In this document: in pieces, positions 5,662 through 8,203 of the stretch | Position numbering within the stretch: the stretch's first letter is position 1 | How the letters are laid out: each line of letters begins with the position of its first letter | From: Candidatus Nomurabacteria bacterium | GTDB taxonomy: Bacteria; Patescibacteriota; Minisyncoccia; Phycocordibacterales; UBA9973 | DNA: 8,203 nt | Direction of reading: 5' to 3' | Assembly: GCA_943356425.1 (NCBI GenBank) | Contig: CALRFE010000026.1 | Span: 1 to 8,203 of the forward strand | Program-made: the position numbers and the translations under genes | Notes under the pieces: model-generated | Databases searched by the model: none | Seen by the model: the letters and a program-made list of their open reading frames with translations, nothing else | Told to the model about the DNA's origin: nothing

Positions 5662-6423
5662 TTAATTATCTGCAATTGTTTTCGTATCTAAGTATTCTAC
5701 GCGACCACTAATGGTAATACTATGCAATGTCTCACCTGTTTGTTTAAAAGCAACCAAGTATTGATCACCAGATGGTTGCACAACGGGAAGTATATTTTTC
5801 TCAAGAACTCCGTGTTGCGCGATGCATGTCGCGATGCTTCCTGAACCGCACGCAGTTTCTTTGATGAGCGTTCCCGTTGCTCTGACCCACACATATGGAA
5901 TGATACCCATCGGTATCGTCGGAGTAGTATAGATGAATCCGATCGCGGGAAAATGTGCATCAGTATATTTTTTAATTACATCTAAAAGGGCATCTGGATC
6001 GAAGAGATCATTACCCACAACAAATCTGATCCCTGAAAAATCGACGAGTTTCCCTTCGGGAATATCAGTTGATCGTAAAAAAAATGTCCCTGGAATTTCA
6101 AGCGTCACCATATCATTCTTTATCATCGCACTGCATTGTTCGACAAAACCGGATATCTGCAACGAAAGTTTTTTACAATTATTTTTGCGCGACCAAAAGA
6201 GCGCCGCGGTGCGCGCTGCGTTGACGCAAAATTCACCACCCATCATATCAAGTCCGAACAGAAGATTTTCTGAGTCAATGGAAAAAGTAAACCCGACTTG
6301 TTCGATGAGAGGATCCTCACGCATAATTGCCTGGGCGAGCAAGGCTCGCCCAGGCAACGCCACCGCATCGGACACGAGCGCAGTGATATTTCCTCCTGGA
6401 GAAAAAAGTACATAGGTAATCAT
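5662..6423 (-). CDS. DapF/CntK-like two-cysteine amino-acid racemase or epimerase
   Basis: A 253-residue protein of the DapF/PhzF fold class, cofactor-independent racemases that use two facing cysteines. C66 lies in 'MGGEFCVNAARTAAL' and C192 in 'ETACGSGSIATCIAQHG', matching the two catalytic sites. Other landmarks are 'SPGGNITALV' (8-17), 'IEQVGF' (40-45), 'QISGFVEQC' (89-97), 'VQPSGDQYLV' (215-224) and 'ISGRVE' (238-243). The overall pattern is closer to CntK-type histidine racemases than to true DapF, judged from memory of CntK. The residue after C66 is Val where the family normally has Gly (C-G-N). The start was placed at ATG 6423, 5 nt after the upstream stop and just before 'ITYVLFSPGGN'; GTG at 6447 would add eight residues overlapping the neighbour. 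It is translated between an unknown protein and an ATP-grasp ligase. The substrate is unknown. Confidence 0.8.
   Translation of the reverse strand: MITYVLFSPGGNITALVSDAVALPGRALLAQAIMREDPLIEQVGFTFSIDSENLLFGLDMMGGEFCVNAARTAALFWSRKNNCKKLSLQISGFVEQCSAMIKNDMVTLEIPGTFFLRSTDIPEGKLVDFSGIRFVVGNDLFDPDALLDVIKKYTDAHFPAIGFIYTTPTIPMGIIPYVWVRATGTLIKETACGSGSIATCIAQHGVLEKNILPVVQPSGDQYLVAFKQTGETLHSITISGRVEYLDTKTIADN
6327..6357. repeat. Perfect 14-bp hairpin inside the racemase gene
   Basis: TTGCCTGGGCGAGC (6327-6340) and GCTCGCCCAGGCAA (6344-6357) are exact reverse complements around a 3-nt loop (AAG). The hairpin begins 66 nt after the start codon and encodes about 'LPGRALLAQA' (residues 23-32). It has terminator-like stem strength but no T tract on either strand. 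Confidence 0.85.
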
Positions 6424-6428
6424 AGGTA

Positions 6429-7964
6429 TTATCGAGCGACAAGGCACGGCGTCATCTTCGCGCCGACACCGATCACGGAAGATATATCATCGCGAGTGAT
6501 CGCAAGGAGTTCCGGATCCCGCTCATGCTCAGAATACAACATAGTATAGAGTTCGGGCAACATGAGCGACAGCGCTTCTTCGAGGGATACGGCATCTGCG
6601 GTCTTTTTAAATGCATCCCAAGATCCTCGCTCATTATAAAGCACAAAGTCTAATCCGGTCGCAGGAAGCATCTGACCGTGTATATCGACAAGTCCAATAA
6701 TAAAATCACTCGCGAGCGTCTCGGTAAAAGCATCATCAGTAGCTATTTGCATAATATCTGACTCGGGAAAAATTTTTTTGTATGCCGTGAGCATCTCCGT
6801 GAGATACGTCGTCTGACTGAAACCACCGAGACACTTTACTCCGTAGTAACAGGCGATCGTAACAAGCGAGAGCATGATACTTGGAATGAGCGTTCCGTCT
6901 TTGAGGTAAGATCCGATGGTCTCCGAAGTAAGCGCTATTTGGTATGCGTCATCGAGAGAAACAAGTGCATTCCCCTTTTTCCATAATGCAACCCGCGATT
7001 TGCCGTCTTTTGCTAAGAGCCAGAACAAGAACGTCCCTTTTTTTTCTGCGACCGAAAACGCTCCAGGAATCGTATCAAATGATGTCAGAACTTTTTCTTG
7101 AATACTATTCTCAAAGAGCATCTGCGAAATTTCTGTTTTTGAAAAAAGATGGTGCTTGATGAGCAACCGCGAGACGATCTCTTCGAGTTCAAGATAGACG
7201 AGTTCAGGCACCACGACATCGCTCTTGCTGAAAAAACGCTTCCAAAGATCGGCGTTCGTCTTTGTAATTTGTTCTGAAAAATATCGAGATGAAAGCACGT
7301 CAAAACGTCCATACACTGCATCAATGAGCGTCGTTAATTTCCGCGCGAGCTGTTCGGAATATTTTTTTTGTATCGATGCAAGGATCGTTGTGATCGTTTT
7401 TTTTGTAAAAGGAAGATGACGTGATACAGGCGCATTGCGTTCTGAGGCAGGAAACAAATGAATTTTTTCATATCCAATTTCAGTGCTCACCGGATCATGA
7501 AAGAGTATCGTCCGCGGAAGCGACGAATTGCCGAGCGAAACATTACCACATGCAAGTACGATGACCTGCCCATGATCGGGCGATGGTCGGACCATGTGCG
7601 GTAGCGCCGTCAAGATATTTGCGTGCACAAAAAATGGATGCGAGAGTGGACCCAAATGATCTGCCGTCGATACATAATAATATTCGTCCAACTGGCGTCT
7701 CACACTTTCTGCTGTTTTTTCTCCCAAAAGTTCTTTTGTAAACAAGGCAACTTCAGAAATAAATTCTTGTCGCAATAATGGATTAAATTTTTTTGCCATC
7801 GGATGTATCGCATACGTCTCTGCGTATGCCGACAAAGAAACGCTCCCCTGGCGTTCTAAAATTTTCTGTAATATCGGCCGTTTGCGATATATCGCTTCTT
7901 TCAATTTGTTGATCGTTTCTATTTGAGGATCCATGACCGCGCTTTGTTTCAAATCTTTTTCCAT
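6429..7964 (-). CDS. Unrecognised 511-residue protein of the racemase/ATP-grasp operon
   Basis: I do not recognise this family. The protein is soluble by composition: no signal peptide, and only a weakly hydrophobic stretch at 359-374. A charged helical N-terminus (1-45) precedes two segments that look like conserved active-site motifs: 'STADHLGPLSHPFFVHANIL' (99-118, histidines 103, 109 and 114) and 'VIVLACGNVSLGNSSLPR' (134-151). A further motif-like segment is 'VKCLGGFSQTTYLTEM' (376-391), and 'GLVDIHGQMLPATGLDF' (424-440) lies near the end. These suggest an enzyme, possibly metal-dependent, but no reaction can be assigned. The start was put at ATG 7964, 4 nt after the upstream stop codon. 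The reading frame is open further upstream, but that stretch overlaps the preceding gene and is out of its frame. The gene ends 5 nt before the racemase start, so the two are surely co-transcribed. Confidence 0.72.
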   Translation of the reverse strand: MEKDLKQSAVMDPQIETINKLKEAIYRKRPILQKILERQGSVSLSAYAETYAIHPMAKKFNPLLRQEFISEVALFTKELLGEKTAESVRRQLDEYYYVSTADHLGPLSHPFFVHANILTALPHMVRPSPDHGQVIVLACGNVSLGNSSLPRTILFHDPVSTEIGYEKIHLFPASERNAPVSRHLPFTKKTITTILASIQKKYSEQLARKLTTLIDAVYGRFDVLSSRYFSEQITKTNADLWKRFFSKSDVVVPELVYLELEEIVSRLLIKHHLFSKTEISQMLFENSIQEKVLTSFDTIPGAFSVAEKKGTFLFWLLAKDGKSRVALWKKGNALVSLDDAYQIALTSETIGSYLKDGTLIPSIMLSLVTIACYYGVKCLGGFSQTTYLTEMLTAYKKIFPESDIMQIATDDAFTETLASDFIIGLVDIHGQMLPATGLDFVLYNERGSWDAFKKTADAVSLEEALSLMLPELYTMLYSEHERDPELLAITRDDISSVIGVGAKMTPCLVAR

Positions 7965-7968
7965 CGCA

Positions 7969-8203
7969 TTAATCTTTGAAAGCGTATCCGTCGAGTTCCT
8001 GGTATTCCCGCAATGCGAAATTTTCATTCTGTTTTTGCATGACGTCCAAATAAGTGTCGAATGTCGCTCGCTCACCGTCGATCAAAAGGTCTTTGTTTTT
8101 CTTTTCGAATTTTTCTTTCAGCTCTGCAAGCACTGTATCGCTTGCGAACAATTCCATATTCTTTTTGATGTCGCTCAAATATGCTTTGAAATTTTTAGGA
8201 CCG
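7969..8203 (-). CDS. C-terminal end of an unrecognised protein (enters from right edge)
   Basis: The frame is open from the right edge to a TAA at 7969-7971, giving 77 complete codons. The visible part is highly charged and probably helical, with 'LAELKEKFEKKNKDLLIDGE' as a likely amphipathic helix and a finish of 'EYQELDGYAFKD'. The only candidate internal start is a TTG at 8178, and the frame continues upstream of it, so this is taken as the tail of a longer gene rather than a 69-residue protein. It is followed after 4 nt by the 511-residue gene and is therefore the earliest visible member of the operon. No family could be recognised from this fragment. Confidence 0.6.
   Translation of the reverse strand, partial: GPKNFKAYLSDIKKNMELFASDTVLAELKEKFEKKNKDLLIDGERATFDTYLDVMQKQNENFALREYQELDGYAFKD

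Noticed and set aside
5661..5675. Upstream TTG start for the ATP-grasp gene adding five residues
   Set aside because: An ATG lies at 5660, directly after the racemase stop; the TTG would add an overlap and has no ribosome binding site.
6424..6447. GTG start for the racemase adding eight residues
   Set aside because: The family's N-terminus fits the ATG at 6423 directly, and the extension overlaps the upstream gene.
7965..8075. Longer N-terminus of the 511-residue protein starting at 8075
   Set aside because: That stretch overlaps the preceding gene by about 100 bases in another frame and has a composition unlike the rest of the protein.
1..8203. CRISPR array, tRNA, rRNA, insertion sequence or phage attachment site
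   Set aside because: No regularly spaced repeats, cloverleaf-like sequence, transposase or integrase motifs were seen on either strand.

Overview
The window looks like chromosomal DNA from an uncultivated bacterium, most likely of the Candidate Phyla Radiation / Patescibacteria (Parcubacteria-like). This placement is inferred. It rests on compact genes with 1-22 nt junctions, starts without a recognisable Shine-Dalgarno sequence, and a reduced type IV pilus cluster. TGA is used as a real stop (comF), so the UGA-recoded code of some CPR lineages does not apply. No rRNA, tRNA, CRISPR, transposase or phage gene is visible.

Layout. (1) Positions 1-3611, minus strand: a type IV pilus assembly cluster read in the order pilM, hairpin, pilN, pilO, a PilP-like lipid-free membrane protein, then the N-terminal part of the pilus ATPase pilB, which runs off the left edge. 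A perfect bidirectional terminator-like hairpin (2404-2450) and a structured intergenic element (about 2245-2400) separate pilM from pilN-pilB. (2) Positions 3612-3727: a divergent promoter region with a purine/pyrimidine inverted repeat. (3) Positions 3728-4414, plus strand: comF, a ComFC-type phosphoribosyltransferase linked to DNA uptake. (4) Positions 4440-8203, minus strand: four tightly packed genes, in reading order an unrecognised gene entering from the right edge, an unrecognised 511-residue protein, a DapF/CntK-like two-cysteine amino-acid racemase, and a cyanophycin-synthetase-like ATP-grasp ligase.

How they work together. PilM, PilN, PilO and the PilP-like protein form the inner-membrane alignment platform that couples PilB to the pilus. 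ComF next door suggests the pilus may serve DNA uptake, a plausible nucleotide-scavenging route in a reduced genome. The right-hand operon combines amino-acid racemisation with ATP-dependent carboxylate-amine ligation plus an unknown protein. That looks like a small pathway for a D-amino-acid-containing compound or a modified peptide or cell-envelope component, and it is the best candidate here for something undescribed.

Three genes (pilM, comF and the racemase) each carry a perfect long DNA palindrome inside the coding sequence. These are hard to explain by codon choice alone. No stretch without a gene exceeds 300 bases; the longest is 2224-2471.
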